Origin: Vitis vinifera
Taxonomy: Eukaryota; Streptophyta; Magnoliopsida; Vitales; Vitaceae
Direction: 5' to 3'
NCBI RefSeq assembly: GCF_030704535.1
Contig: NC_081812.1
Location: 16,527,001 to 16,591,000, forward strand
Length of the DNA: 64,000 nucleotides
Numbering within the stretch: the first letter of the stretch is position 1; each line of letters opens with the position of its first letter. This document shows, piece by piece, positions 62,187 through 64,000 of the stretch. The position numbers were made by a program, and so were the translations under genes. The notes beneath the pieces were generated by a model. The model did no database searches and was not told the origin of the DNA. It saw only the letters and a program-made list of their open reading frames with translations.

Positions 62187-64000
62187 TTTTTATTTTTGTT
62201 GTTTTGGCCATATCACCTTGTTTTGAGTCAATGCGGCAAAAGAATTCCTATTGCAACTTTTAGCGTTAAGTTTTGTTTTGAAGCATATGTGTTCTTCAAT
62301 TTTATTTGTAGGTTATGATGTGGTAAGATATTTCTATTTACAATGCAAGTTTTTTGTTTAGTTTTGAACCATTTATGTTCTTCTGATTTCATTAAACATT
62401 ATTATCTGTTGCATTTGGTTGCTGTATAAGATAAAAACGCTACAGAAGCTGTGAATCAAACAAGCTGCCTAGTAAAAAATGAAAGAGATGCATTATTATC
62501 TTATTCTTGTTCAATAAGATCAATTAGAATAAAGCTAGCAATACTTCATGCCATAAAATGTTAAATTGTCAAGAAACAGGACTTCTTATAGAATATCACT
62601 GTATTGGGGTGCTAAGATGGATGAGAGGCATTCAACAGCCTATAATGTGTAGGTTGTTTAAAATTAATACTCTTATTTCCGCGAACAAATAATTTTATTA
62701 CGGACCCTACAATTTTGCTCCTTCTGAGCATGTGAAGTCACAAACCGGTAATTGCTTGTCCTGTGACAAGCAGTGAAAGAGGCCAGTTGAAATCTTAAAT
62801 ACAACTCAAGGTAACTTTCCCTAGGGATGTCTCCTATTCTTTCTTTCAGCAAACCATGTTCAACCCCTAAACTATTGCCTTGGGAAAGGCAGGATGCCAT
62901 CAAGAAGCTTCTGATCTAAGAAATGTGATCAGAAGCCTTTTCAGTTATGAAGCTGGGTTCATTACAGACTTGGGCTCTATAAAATGTGTTAATAGGAAAG
63001 TGAGTATTTTTTTCTGGTTATCCATTTTCCCAGCTCTAAACCATCCTTACATAGCACAAGATAAAAATGTGTACACTTTGTAGAGGTGAAATGTGATTGA
63101 TAAGAACTTCTATGTGGTTTGTATGGAGCAATTAGTGTGCTATTCGGAATTGGAACTCAAGAAATTATTACAGCAACCATATTTAGTTCTTGAACAGAAA
63201 TTTAATAATAATTGGAATACCTGATTATTGAGCTTGATTTATCATATTGTTTTGATGATGTCCATTTGAAAAGAAGCACTTTGTTTTGAAATACATTCAA
63301 TTGTTTGAGTACCACCCAGTTTGTAGCTACGAGAAGGGTCAGACTTAATTGGACCTGAATCTTGAATTTGTCCCAACAAAATTTGAGCAACCAAGGGAAA
63401 TGGCCATATGATTTGGCTCGATGATGGATCCACATTTATCAAGCCCTTCCTTCTAATCCATATCCTATGATTCTTAGAAATACTACTTGTCTTTCTAAAT
63501 CCATTCGACCAAGAACCAAATTCTATATGAATACTGAAAATCTGATGGTTCAATCTCAGATACAAAACCCTGATCCATTGTGAAAATAGCATGATTTTGT
63601 ATGACTCTGGATTCATATAAATGGGTGGCAAATTCACATGGGGAATGGATCTAGGCGTGAATTCAGATCATTGGTGAACGTATGCAGGGTAGGGGTTATC
63701 AAGGATTTTAAATCAGCGCACGTGCAATGTGCAAATCACCAACATATTGCCCCACTGGTTTGACCATCAGCTGGCACAGGAGCGCCAGCGAACCATTTCT
63801 GTTTAAAATAAATCAGCAACCATAAGGCAATCACCATTCCACAGTGCAAGGACAGTAGCTGACAGGAAACATTTCTTAATCAAATTGAACTCTGCTAGTC
63901 TCTTCGCTCCAAGGTGTCCACAACATCGATGTTCCCTATGTAATGGGCACCTACTGCATCTCCCTTATTTAAATTTGCTAATTAAATGATATCATGGCAG
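62187..64000. other. Spacer to the right edge
   Basis: The first 100 bases still resemble the region after tRNA copy 2. No gene was recognised after that. On the minus strand near 63798 TTTTAAACAG precedes AAATGGTTCGCTGGCGCTCC, a possible acceptor and a short open stretch (KWFAGAPVPADGQTSGAICW then stop) that could be the last exon of a gene beyond the window, but it is not supported further. Confidence 0.35.

Noticed and set aside
63242-63637. 131-residue open frame on the minus strand near the right edge
   Set aside because: Composition is not coding-like and no family is recognisable; it may be chance or decayed repeat.

Overview
This is nuclear DNA of a eudicot plant, most like grapevine (Vitis). 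The introns and spacers are AT-rich, the genes are spliced with GT-AG introns, and the predicted proteins read like those of a woody core eudicot. The species is my inference from the style of the sequence; I had no database.

Layout. 1.4-4.0 kb: an old, broken LTR element with a gag-like region and no pol. 5.1-5.8 kb (+): an intronless MIZU-KUSSEI1-like (DUF617) gene. 8.1-9.9 kb (+): a two-exon LC8-type dynein light chain gene. 10.5-10.6 kb (-): a hairpin with every mark of a MIR2111 microRNA precursor. 14.2-19.6 kb (-): a seven-exon mitochondrial (SLC25) carrier gene with a small LINE insertion in an intron. 24.1-29.2 kb (-): a four-exon BELL homeobox gene of the BLH9/REPLUMLESS/PENNYWISE type, with a GA-rich leader. 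29.6-39.6 kb: a long spacer without recognisable genes, rich in microsatellites. 39.7-41.3 kb (+): an intronless glyoxal/aldehyde oxidase (GLOX) with all copper and cofactor residues. 42.3 kb: a small hAT-type MITE with intact target duplication. 43.2-46.7 kb (-): a four-exon NPF (NRT1/PTR) transporter of the NPF5.6/5.7 type. 46.7-55.0 kb: spacer with Harbinger-like MITEs and a decayed FkbM-like methyltransferase pseudogene. 55.1-55.9 kb (-): an intronless gene resembling EMB1513. 58.7-62.2 kb: three identical tRNA-Gly(GCC) genes in diverged tandem repeat units.

How the genes relate. They do not form a pathway. From memory, the set DUF617 / carrier / GLOX / NPF5.6-5.7 / EMB1513 matches neighbours in two Arabidopsis blocks (around At2g37880-At2g37920 and At3g53940-At3g53960), so the window looks like an ancestral gene order from which the two Arabidopsis copies were thinned. 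The most useful item not given by an open reading frame is the MIR2111 locus: miR2111 is a shoot-made systemic signal for phosphate and nitrogen status that targets F-box/Kelch transcripts.
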